DNA of 64,000 bases from Mycobacterium pinniadriaticum (GTDB taxonomy: Bacteria; Actinomycetota; Actinomycetes; Mycobacteriales; Mycobacteriaceae): NCBI RefSeq assembly GCF_026242045.1, contig NZ_JAPJDO010000023.1, positions 33,352 to 97,351 of the forward strand, in the 5' to 3' direction. Made by a program: the position numbers and the translations under genes. Each line of letters opens with the position of its first letter. The stretch's first letter is position 1. Of this stretch, positions 57,256 through 64,000 are shown in pieces. The notes under the pieces are model-generated. The model saw only the letters and a list, made by a program, of their open reading frames with translations, ran no database searches and was not told the DNA's origin.

Positions 57256-59436
57256 ATGGCATTCGCTACCGAACACCCGGTGATCGCGCACTCGGAGTAC
57301 CGGCCCGCCGCCGACGCGGTGAGTGGTTTGGTGCGCAGCGGCGCCCGGTTCGAGGTGGTCAGCCAGTACGACCCGGCCGGCGACCAGCCCGCCGCGATCG
57401 ACGACCTCGAGCGCCGGATCAAGGCCGGGGAACGTGATGTGGTGCTCCTCGGCGCGACGGGCACCGGCAAGTCGGCAACCACGGCCTGGCTCATCGAGCG
57501 GCTGCAGCGGCCGACCCTGGTGATGGCGCCGAACAAGACCTTGGCCGCCCAGCTTGCCAACGAATTGCGAGGGATGTTGCCGCACAACGCGGTTGAATAC
57601 TTCGTCTCGTACTACGACTACTACCAGCCCGAGGCGTACATCGCCCAGACCGACACCTACATCGAGAAGGACAGTTCGATCAACGATGACGTGGAGCGGT
57701 TGCGGCACTCCGCGACGTCGAGCCTGTTGTCGCGCCGCGACGTCGTGGTCGTCGCCTCGGTGTCCTGCATATACGGCCTGGGTACCCCGCAGTCCTATCT
57801 GGACCGGTCGGTCGAGCTGGAGGTCGGCACCGAGGTTCCGCGCGACGGGCTGCTGCGGCTGCTGGTCGATGTGCAGTACACCCGCAACGACATGTCGTTC
57901 ACCCGCGGCTCGTTCCGGGTGCGCGGGGACACCGTGGAGATCATCCCGTCCTACGAGGAGCTGGCGGTCCGCATCGAGTTCTTCGGCGACGAGATCGAGG
58001 CGCTGTACTACCTGCACCCGCTGACCGGCGACGTGATCCGCCAGGTCGACTCGCTGCGGATCTTCCCGGCTACCCACTATGTCGCCGGTCCCGAACGGAT
58101 GGCGCACGCCATCTCCACCATCGAAGAGGAGTTGGCCGAGCGGCTGGCCGAGTTGGAGAACCAGGGCAAGCTGCTGGAAGCCCAGCGGTTGCGGATGCGG
58201 ACGAACTACGACGTGGAGATGATGCGCCAGGTCGGGTTCTGTTCAGGTATCGAGAACTACTCACGGCACATAGACGGGAGAGCGGCCGGTTCGGCTCCCG
58301 CCACCCTGCTGGATTACTTCCCCGAGGACTTCCTGCTGGTCATCGACGAGTCGCATGTCACCGTCCCGCAGATCGGGGGCATGTACGAGGGCGACATGTC
58401 CCGTAAGCGCAACCTGGTGGAATACGGCTTCCGGCTGCCCTCGGCGGTCGACAACCGGCCGCTGACCTGGGAGGAGTTCGCCGACCGGATCGGCCAGACG
58501 GTGTATCTGTCGGCCACGCCTGGGCCCTACGAGCTCAGCCAGACCAGCGGCGAATTCGTCGAGCAGGTGATCCGCCCGACCGGCCTGGTCGATCCGAAGG
58601 TAGTGGTGAAGCCGACCAAGGGCCAGATCGACGACCTGATCGGAGAAATCCGGGCCCGCGCCGAGCGCGACGAGCGGGTGCTGGTGACCACCTTGACCAA
58701 GAAGATGGCCGAGGACCTCACCGACTACCTGCTGGAGATGGGTATTCGGGTGCGTTACCTGCATTCGGAGGTCGACACCCTGCGCCGGGTGGAGCTGCTG
58801 CGGCAGCTGCGGCTCGGAGACTACGACGTGCTGGTCGGCATCAACCTGCTGCGTGAGGGGCTGGACCTTCCGGAGGTCTCGCTGGTGTCGATCCTGGACG
58901 CCGACAAGGAGGGCTTCCTGCGGTCCACCCGCAGCCTCATCCAGACGATCGGCCGCGCGGCGCGAAACGTCTCCGGCGAGGTGCACATGTACGCCGACAA
59001 ACTCACCGACTCGATGACCCAAGCCATCGACGAGACCGAGCGTCGGCGGGCCAAACAGATCGCCTACAACGAAGAGCACGGCATCGATCCACAACCCCTG
59101 CGCAAGAAGATCGCCGACATCCTCGACCAGGTGTACCGGGAGGCCGACGATAGTGAAGCTACCGAAGCCGTTCAAATCGGCGGTTCCGGGCGCAACGCGT
59201 CACGCGGTCGGCGCGCGCAGGGCGAGCCGGGCCGGGCCGTCAGCGCGGGCATCATCGAGGGCCGGGACACGTCGAACATGCCGCGGGCCGAATTGGCTGA
59301 CCTGATCAAGGATTTGACCGCTCAGATGATGGCGGCGGCACGCGATCTGCAGTTCGAGCTGGCTGCGCGGATCCGCGACGAGATCGCCGACCTGAAGAAG
59401 GAATTGCGGGGGATGGACGCCGCCGGACTGAAATAG
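57256..59436 (+). CDS. uvrB: Excinuclease ABC subunit B
   Basis: A 726-residue helicase-like repair protein. Walker A GATGTGKSATTAW, the beta-hairpin YYDYYQPEAYIAQTDTYIEKDSSINDDVERLRHSATSSLLSRRDVVVVASVSCIYGLG, helicase motif DESH, motif VI QTIGRAARN, and the C-terminal UVR motif (LIKDLTAQMMAAARDLQFELAARIRDEIADLKKEL) that binds UvrC. It loads damaged DNA with UvrA and recruits UvrC. The ATG at 57256 fits the family start. No LexA box was found before it. Confidence 0.97.
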   Translation: MAFATEHPVIAHSEYRPAADAVSGLVRSGARFEVVSQYDPAGDQPAAIDDLERRIKAGERDVVLLGATGTGKSATTAWLIERLQRPTLVMAPNKTLAAQLANELRGMLPHNAVEYFVSYYDYYQPEAYIAQTDTYIEKDSSINDDVERLRHSATSSLLSRRDVVVVASVSCIYGLGTPQSYLDRSVELEVGTEVPRDGLLRLLVDVQYTRNDMSFTRGSFRVRGDTVEIIPSYEELAVRIEFFGDEIEALYYLHPLTGDVIRQVDSLRIFPATHYVAGPERMAHAISTIEEELAERLAELENQGKLLEAQRLRMRTNYDVEMMRQVGFCSGIENYSRHIDGRAAGSAPATLLDYFPEDFLLVIDESHVTVPQIGGMYEGDMSRKRNLVEYGFRLPSAVDNRPLTWEEFADRIGQTVYLSATPGPYELSQTSGEFVEQVIRPTGLVDPKVVVKPTKGQIDDLIGEIRARAERDERVLVTTLTKKMAEDLTDYLLEMGIRVRYLHSEVDTLRRVELLRQLRLGDYDVLVGINLLREGLDLPEVSLVSILDADKEGFLRSTRSLIQTIGRAARNVSGEVHMYADKLTDSMTQAIDETERRRAKQIAYNEEHGIDPQPLRKKIADILDQVYREADDSEATEAVQIGGSGRNASRGRRAQGEPGRAVSAGIIEGRDTSNMPRAELADLIKDLTAQMMAAARDLQFELAARIRDEIADLKKELRGMDAAGLK

Positions 59437-59450
59437 ACGCCGCCTCTTGA

Positions 59451-59468
59451 GCTCAACCGAGGTTGAGC
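59451..59468. promoter_or_regulatory. Palindrome GCTCAACCGAGGTTGAGC before the MFS gene
   Basis: Perfect 8-bp arms GCTCAACC/GGTTGAGC around GA, 14 bp after uvrB and 15 bp before the transporter ATG. The CTCAAC...GTTGAG pattern is like MerR-family operators. It could alternatively be a hairpin terminating uvrB, but the loop is very short. Confidence 0.5.
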
Positions 59469-59483
59469 CTTTACGGTGATGCA

Positions 59484-60887
59484 ATGACCGACACGACGGC
59501 ATCGGCCGCGGGTAGCTGGCGTGAGCTGCTGGGGCGTGACTATCTCGGTGCCACCATCGTGCTGGCGGGCGGGGTGGCGATCTACGCCATCAACGAATTC
59601 ATCACGATCAGCCTGTTGCCCAGCGTGGTTGCCGATATCGGCGGCGAGCGGTTCTACGCGTGGGTGACGACGGTGTATCTGGTGGCATCGGTGATGGCCG
59701 CGACCACGGTCGGTCCGGTGCTGACTCGGTTCGGGCCGCGGGTGGCGTATCTGGGCGCGCTGCTGTCCTTTGCCGCCGGCAGTGCGCTGTGCGCGCTGGC
59801 GCCGACGATGCAGCTGCTGTTGGCCGGCCGGGTGGCGCAGGGACTCGCGGGCGGCGTGCTGGCCGGCCTGGGATATGCGGTGATCAGTGCGGCGCTGCCC
59901 GACCGGTTGTGGACCCGCGCGTCTGCCGTGGTGTCCGCGATGTGGGGAGTCGGCACCTTGGTGGGTCCGGCCACCGGAGGTTTGTTCGCCCAATTCGCTT
60001 TCTGGCGTGGGGGATTCGGCTCACTGGCGGTTTTGGCGGCGGCAATGAGTCTGCTGGTTCCGGTGGCCTTGCCCACACGTGCCGAGACGGACGGGGGCTC
60101 GTCGGGATCCCGGATCCCGGTGCGGTCGCTGATGCTGTTGGGTTTGGCGGCGTTGGCGGTCAGTGCCGCGGTGATCCCGCGCAGCGCCGCCGCTATCGCG
60201 GGCCTGCTCGCTCTCGGGGTGGCGCTGGTACTGGTGTTCATCGTGGTTGACCGTCGTGTTTCGGCTGCGGTGTTGCCGCGCAAGGTGTTTGAGCCCGGAC
60301 CGCTGAAGTGGATCTACCTGACGCTCGGTGTGCTGATGATGGCGACGATGGTGGACATGTACGTTCCGTTGTTCGGGCAGCGGTTGGCTGGCCTGGCGCC
60401 GGTGGTGGCCGGCTTCCTGGGGGCCGTGTTGTCGGTGGGCTGGACGGTGGGGGAGATCACGAGCGCTTCGATCGGCAGCGGCCGGGTCATCGTGCGGGTG
60501 GTTGCGGTTGCTCCGCTGGTGATGGCGGCCGGATTGGCCCTGGCCGCGTTCACCCAAACCGACCGCGCCCCAGCCGGAGTCGTCGTCCTGTGGGTGCTGG
60601 CGCTGGTGATCACCGGTTCGGGCATCGGTATGGCCTGGCCGCATCTGTCGGCCTGGGCGATGGGGGCGGTCGTCGGCGACCCGGGACAGCAAGCCGTGGC
60701 GGCCGCGGCGATCAATACCGTCCAGCTGATGTGCGGGGCGTTCGGCGCCGGGCTGGCCGGGGTGGTGGTGAACCTGCGGGCCGCGCCCGACGCGACTGGC
60801 AGCACGCTGATGTTCGGCGTGTTCGCCGTCCTGGCGGCCGTCGGCTGCGTGGCGTCCTACCGCTCCGGCCGCGGGCAGGCGCGGTAG
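59484..60887 (+). CDS. MFS drug-efflux transporter, Rv1634-type
   Basis: A 467-residue major facilitator of the DHA2/14-helix class. TM1 region YLGATIVLAGGVAIYAINEFITISLLPSVVADIGG carries an acidic residue; the A-like loop GPVLTRFGPRVAYLGA and motif C GTLVGPATGGLFAQFAFWRGGF are present. About 12-14 hydrophobic segments. Proton-driven export of drugs is expected; in M. tuberculosis Rv1634 follows uvrB in the same way. The start ATG follows a conspicuous palindrome. Confidence 0.9.
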   Translation: MTDTTASAAGSWRELLGRDYLGATIVLAGGVAIYAINEFITISLLPSVVADIGGERFYAWVTTVYLVASVMAATTVGPVLTRFGPRVAYLGALLSFAAGSALCALAPTMQLLLAGRVAQGLAGGVLAGLGYAVISAALPDRLWTRASAVVSAMWGVGTLVGPATGGLFAQFAFWRGGFGSLAVLAAAMSLLVPVALPTRAETDGGSSGSRIPVRSLMLLGLAALAVSAAVIPRSAAAIAGLLALGVALVLVFIVVDRRVSAAVLPRKVFEPGPLKWIYLTLGVLMMATMVDMYVPLFGQRLAGLAPVVAGFLGAVLSVGWTVGEITSASIGSGRVIVRVVAVAPLVMAAGLALAAFTQTDRAPAGVVVLWVLALVITGSGIGMAWPHLSAWAMGAVVGDPGQQAVAAAAINTVQLMCGAFGAGLAGVVVNLRAAPDATGSTLMFGVFAVLAAVGCVASYRSGRGQAR

Positions 60888-60889
60888 AG

Positions 60890-61429
60890 CTACTCGTCCT
60901 TCTCGCTGAGGTGACGAACGCCGGTGACGCCGTCGACCTCGGCAATGGTGTTCGGAGCGTGCCGGATTCGAGCACCCGAGAGGGTCAACAGCACACCGCC
61001 GTCGGGGTCGCTGCTCAGTTCGGTCAGGCTCCACTGATGTTTGTCGCATGCGGCGAGGATGCGGCTGAGTACACCGCGGTCGGTCTCGTAGGTGACCCGC
61101 AGCCGCGCCGAACCGGCCAGCCGGCCAATGATCCGTTTACTGAGCGGGTTGAAGCCGAGGACGATCACGAAGTGCAGGATCGTGACGACTATGGCGAGTT
61201 TGACCAGACCGGCCGCGGCGGCCATGCCGATGGCCGCGCATTCCCAGATCGCCGCGGCGGTGGTAAGCCCGTGCACCGCGCCCTGGCGGGTGATGATCAG
61301 CCCGGCTCCGAGGAAGCCGATCCCGGAGACGATCTGGGCGGCGACACGGGCCGTTGTGTCGGTGTGGCCGAGTCGCCGGCTCAGGGGTTCCCAGGAGAAA
61401 ACCCTGGCCCTATTCGATACCAAGGCCAA
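60890..61429 (-). pseudogene. MgtC/SapB-family protein lacking its N-terminus
   Basis: The 179-residue reading contains the second half of the MgtC membrane domain (TTARVAAQIVSGIGFLGAGLIITRQGAVHGLTTAAAIWECAAIGMAAAAG) and the C-terminal ACT-like domain (TYETDRGVLSRILAACDKHQWSLTELSS). The first 60-70 residues, with two transmembrane helices and the G-x-E-R-Q-W motif, are missing. The only start is a TTG directly after an in-frame stop. The residues before GHTDTTARV come from the 3' end of the neighbouring EAL gene read in another frame. A deletion therefore joined the two genes, around 61375-61385. Confidence 0.75.
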
Positions 61430-62627
61430 CTAGCGTCTCCAATTGGGCCGGCGTCTCGATGGCTTCGGCCACGATCTTTGCGTGCAGCTCGGATGCCAAC
61501 GAGTTGACGGCGGTCGCGATCGCGCGCTTGGCCGGATCGCTATCGATGCCGGCGGTCAACTCACCGTCGATCTTGATGACGTCAGGACGCGGCCGCAGCA
61601 GTTGGGTGAAGCTTGCATATCCGGCGCCGGCGTCGTCGATTGCCACCTCTATGCCGCGGTCACGCAACTGCTTCAGACCCGCGCCCAGGCCATTGGGAAA
61701 GGGCTCGTGCTCGGTGAGTTCCACGACCAACATCCGATTCTCGGCTGCCAGTACGTCTTGAATCGTCGGCTCCAGTGCGGTGCTGGGGCTCAGGTTGACG
61801 CCGACCGGACAATCACTTGGGATGCTGCGAGCGGCGGTCAGAACGGTGCGCAGTGCGGCATATTCCAAGTCGATACCTCGGCCCAGGCGCCGCGCAGTGT
61901 CGGGGTCAAGTTGGTCGACGCGGGGAAACTTGTCAGTCCTTCGTAACCCACAGTCCTGCGATTCGCCAGATGCACGATGGGCTGGAACACGGCTCTGAGA
62001 ACGTTCGGCTGCGCCAGTAGTGCGTCCAATTGCACCTGCTGGCTCTCCAACTCCATTGCTTCCGGCAGCATCACCGACGCGACGAATCGCGCTGTAACCG
62101 CCCCTTGCCCGCGTTGGTCGTTTTCGGTAATCACATGGTTCAACAGCATTGAGAGCTCTGACTGGTTGCCGATCAAGGCTGACACGAATTCGCTGATCGC
62201 AACCATCGGTTCGACGTCTGTCTCAGTGAAGGCGCCGGGGGTCTTGGCCGCCAGTAGTAGTGAACCGATGGTGGTTCCCTTGTGCATCAGCGGAATCACC
62301 GCCCACGATCGAGTGCCCCATCGTTCGTTCATGGCATGAATACGGGGCGAGAGTCGGCGGTCCAGGCACGCGTCGCTCACCAGCTGCGGCCGCTTCTCGC
62401 GCGCCGCAATGCCCTGCAAAACTGCCCTGTTTGGGCACCACGAAACCCGTCGCTGGGGTAAGTGAGCCGTGTGCAGAAACCGTTACGTATGCGTTGTCGG
62501 AAGCGCGAAGCAGCGTGACCGCCGCTCCGTCGGCTCTGTGCATGAACGCACAAGCCTGCTCGGTGATGCGCCCCATCAGCGACGCCGGATCCATCGACGC
62601 GGCCAGTGCCTGAACCAACCGATCCAC
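61378..62627 (-). pseudogene. GAF-EAL c-di-GMP phosphodiesterase pseudogene
   Basis: Pieces of one gene in three frames. Frame 1 from GTG 62627: start of a GAF domain (ITEQACAFMHRADGAAVTLLRASDNAYVTV...VPKQGSFAG). A frameshift near 62420 leads to frame 2: rest of GAF (SWAVIPLMHKGTTIGSLLLAAKTPGAF) and EAL start (LRAVFQPIVHLANRRTVGYEGLTSFP). One base is missing near 61906 (LDPDTARRLGRGIDLE is restored by adding it), giving frame 3: VGVNLSPST, VVELTEHE, VAIDDAGAGYASF, DVIKIDGEL, KIVAEAIETPAQLETL. A TAG at 61400 then interrupts GIE-stop-GQGFLLGTPEP, after which homology ends at the mgtC junction. The intact protein would have degraded c-di-GMP. Confidence 0.8.
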
Positions 62628-63201
62628 TTCACCCCGCTCCGCATCTGGGCAACACAGCGCTTCGAGACGATGTTCTCACCAGCACGGACGGCCGGCTCGC
62701 AGCCACAGCACAACTCACGACAGGTTAGCGAGAACGTCGACCGGGAATGACCACAACGACGACAAAATCTAATTGCGGTAGCAAAAGACTTGGGTATGTC
62801 CACGGCCGGGTAGAAACGCGGCCAACGTGCCGGGAACGTTCATTGCGAGTGCGTTGGACATTGAGCGAAAGTCCGTGCCGAGCTTGACCACACTGTCGTG
62901 TAGATCGCTGCGCAGTGCACCGGACCCGCCAACCCGTGCCGCGCCACAACGCGTCGAAGACGGCGGCGGAGGGCGCGCCCCACCGGGTCGGACGTCCGTC
63001 ACCCGGCACGGGTGTGGCTCTATGATCTCGTTGCGCATCGACGCCTACCTCTGCGCGATCTTCGCGGGGTGAGATCGTCACCGGGGTAACCGCATCAACA
63101 CCGCTTCGCAACAGTTCGGTAACCGCCTGAATGGCCCCCCCGTTCCCGTACTTACACGTCTGTAGTTTGCCTCACAGGCCTCTCATAGAAACGGGGAAAC
63201 G
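62628..63201. other. 574-bp stretch without a convincing gene
   Basis: Short open frames on both strands exist (for example 62769-63038, leftward, 89 residues), but none has a ribosome binding site, membrane or domain signature, or a codon pattern that stands out. The stretch may contain further remnants beside the GAF-EAL pseudogene and carries the promoter of the secreted repeat protein at its right end. Confidence 0.5.
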
Positions 63202-64000
63202 ATGTCTCGGACCACCTCTCGCGTGGCGGCGATCACCGCCATGGCGACTGCGGGGTTTTTCTGGACTGCACCGCTGTTCAGTCCCCGTGCGGCTGCCAAT
63301 CTCGGCGGCCCGGGTGTTCCCTGCGTGGACATCGCCCACCAAGCCATCACCACCCCGCCTGACCTGTCCCAAGGCATTCCGGGCACGTCGAACTCGATCT
63401 TCACCCACAATCCGCCCAACATCGGCGGCCCGATTCCGCCCGCGACCGTGCCCGGCACCATCCGAACACCACCGGCAAGCGTCCCCGGCTCGCCGGGAAC
63501 GCCGGTCACCGGCGGGGTGACGGTCCCGCCGGCATCCGTCCCCGGTGCGCCCGGTACCAGCGTCACCCGCAACATTCCGACCCCACCGGCCGCGGTTCCG
63601 GGAACACCGCCGACCGGCGGTGGTGGTGGTATCCCGACGCCGCCTGTTGGTGTTCCGGGTACTCCGCCCGGTGGCGGTGGTGGTGGCATTCCGACGCCGC
63701 CTGTTGGTGTTCCGGGTACTCCGCCCGGTGGCGGTGGTGGTGGCATTCCGACGCCGCCTGTTGGTGTTCCGGGTACTCCGCCCGGTGGCGGTGGCGGTGG
63801 TATCCCGACGCCGCCCGCCGGGGTGCCCAGCGCCCCCATCAGCGATGCCGCCGGCGTCCCGGGCGGCGGGGCCGGCGCCGTTGGTGCCCCGGTGACCGAC
63901 GCGGCGGCCGGCGCTCCCGCCGCAGGTGGCGGCGATGCCGGTGCACCCGTAGCCCAGGCGGCGGCCGGTCTGCCGGCCGGAGGCGGGGAAGGGGCCGGCA
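63202..64000 (+). CDS. Secreted Pro/Gly-rich repeat protein, cut by the window edge
   Basis: Open frame from ATG 63202 to the edge (at least 266 residues, no stop). Signal peptide SRVAAITAMATAGFFWTAPLFSPRAAA, then a region of diverged repeats (IPPATVPGTIRTPPASVPGSPGTPVTGG) that grow into near-perfect 19-residue repeats IPTPPVGVPGTPPGGGGGG, then an Ala/Gly-rich part. GGGGA lies just before the ATG. Low-complexity extended structure suggests a cell-wall or surface spacer. Frames on the opposite strand of the repeats are also open but are shadows: they lack a signal and start inside the repeat. Function unknown. Confidence 0.8.
   Translation, partial: MSRTTSRVAAITAMATAGFFWTAPLFSPRAAANLGGPGVPCVDIAHQAITTPPDLSQGIPGTSNSIFTHNPPNIGGPIPPATVPGTIRTPPASVPGSPGTPVTGGVTVPPASVPGAPGTSVTRNIPTPPAAVPGTPPTGGGGGIPTPPVGVPGTPPGGGGGGIPTPPVGVPGTPPGGGGGGIPTPPVGVPGTPPGGGGGGIPTPPAGVPSAPISDAAGVPGGGAGAVGAPVTDAAAGAPAAGGGDAGAPVAQAAAGLPAGGGEGAG
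63631..63801 (+). repeat. 57-bp tandem repeat, three near-identical copies in frame
   Basis: Copies begin at 63631, 63688 and 63745, with further diverged copies on both sides (63577-63630 and from 63802). The 57-bp period equals 19 codons, so copy-number change keeps the frame. Confidence 0.92.

Noticed and set aside
63631..63801. CRISPR or regulatory repeat
   Set aside because: 57-bp copies have no spacers and stay in frame within a coding region.
63183..63839. Open frame antisense to the Pro/Gly repeat gene
   Set aside because: Proline/glycine repeats read open in both directions; only the rightward frame has a start with ribosome binding site and a signal peptide.
1..64000. tRNA or rRNA genes
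   Set aside because: No cloverleaf with GTTCRANNC arm and no rRNA segment was recognised in the intergenic gaps; a covariance-model scan would settle it.

Overview
The window is high-GC DNA with GTG starts, ATGA/TGATG gene overlaps, lipobox lipoproteins, a complete yrbE-mce operon, a 13E12-family gene and two runs of genes that match Mycobacterium tuberculosis gene order as I remember it (lppI-lipT and pncA-Rv2042c; Rv1627c/Rv1628c-polA-rpsA-coaE-Rv1632c-uvrB-Rv1634). It is a mycobacterial chromosome, most likely a fast-growing Mycolicibacterium-type species, because it also has polyamine ABC, gluconate and several TetR-controlled loci that M. tuberculosis lacks. That species-level statement is inference. 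No rRNA, tRNA, CRISPR array or intact insertion sequence was seen.

Left part (1-24.4 kb): a frameshifted 13E12/DUF222-HNH gene with a perfect LexA box over its start; a KmtR-like metal sensor with a CDF exporter; lppI/lipT; a kinase-lipocalin fusion; a triple DUF4333 lipoprotein; a gluconate regulator-kinase-permease set; a group of membrane proteins (RDD, DoxX, DUF6328, MscS). Then comes a compact cluster at 14.5-19.8 kb (TetR, methyltransferase, alpha/alpha-toroid protein, second methyltransferase, GT4 glycosyltransferase, metallo-beta-lactamase-fold hydrolase). Its two divergent promoter regions share two sequence motifs, so it reads as one regulon of unknown product. A small Cys-rich protein under an IdeR-like box, a 986-residue three-domain aminotransferase, pncA and its partner gene follow.

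Middle (24.4-36.7 kb): two convergent TetR genes with AT-rich or palindromic upstream sites, a tandem HD / HD-GYP / LuxR regulator with a hypothetical partner, DedA, the potA-potD-potB-potC polyamine transporter, an acyl-CoA dehydrogenase with a divergent TetR and clear operator repeats, and an SDR.

Right part (36.7-64 kb): an mce4-like operon (yrbEA, yrbEB, mceA-F plus a secreted protein) and the Rv1627c/Rv1628c thiolase/DUF35 pair each have a KstR-type box upstream, which ties both to sterol metabolism. The housekeeping block polA, PrsW-like protease, rpsA, coaE, uvrB follows, with a 31-bp tandem hairpin repeat on the polA stop codon. The end of the window holds decay: an mgtC gene without its N-terminus abuts a GAF-EAL pseudogene with two frameshifts and a nonsense codon. 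Last is a secreted Pro/Gly-repeat protein running off the right edge.
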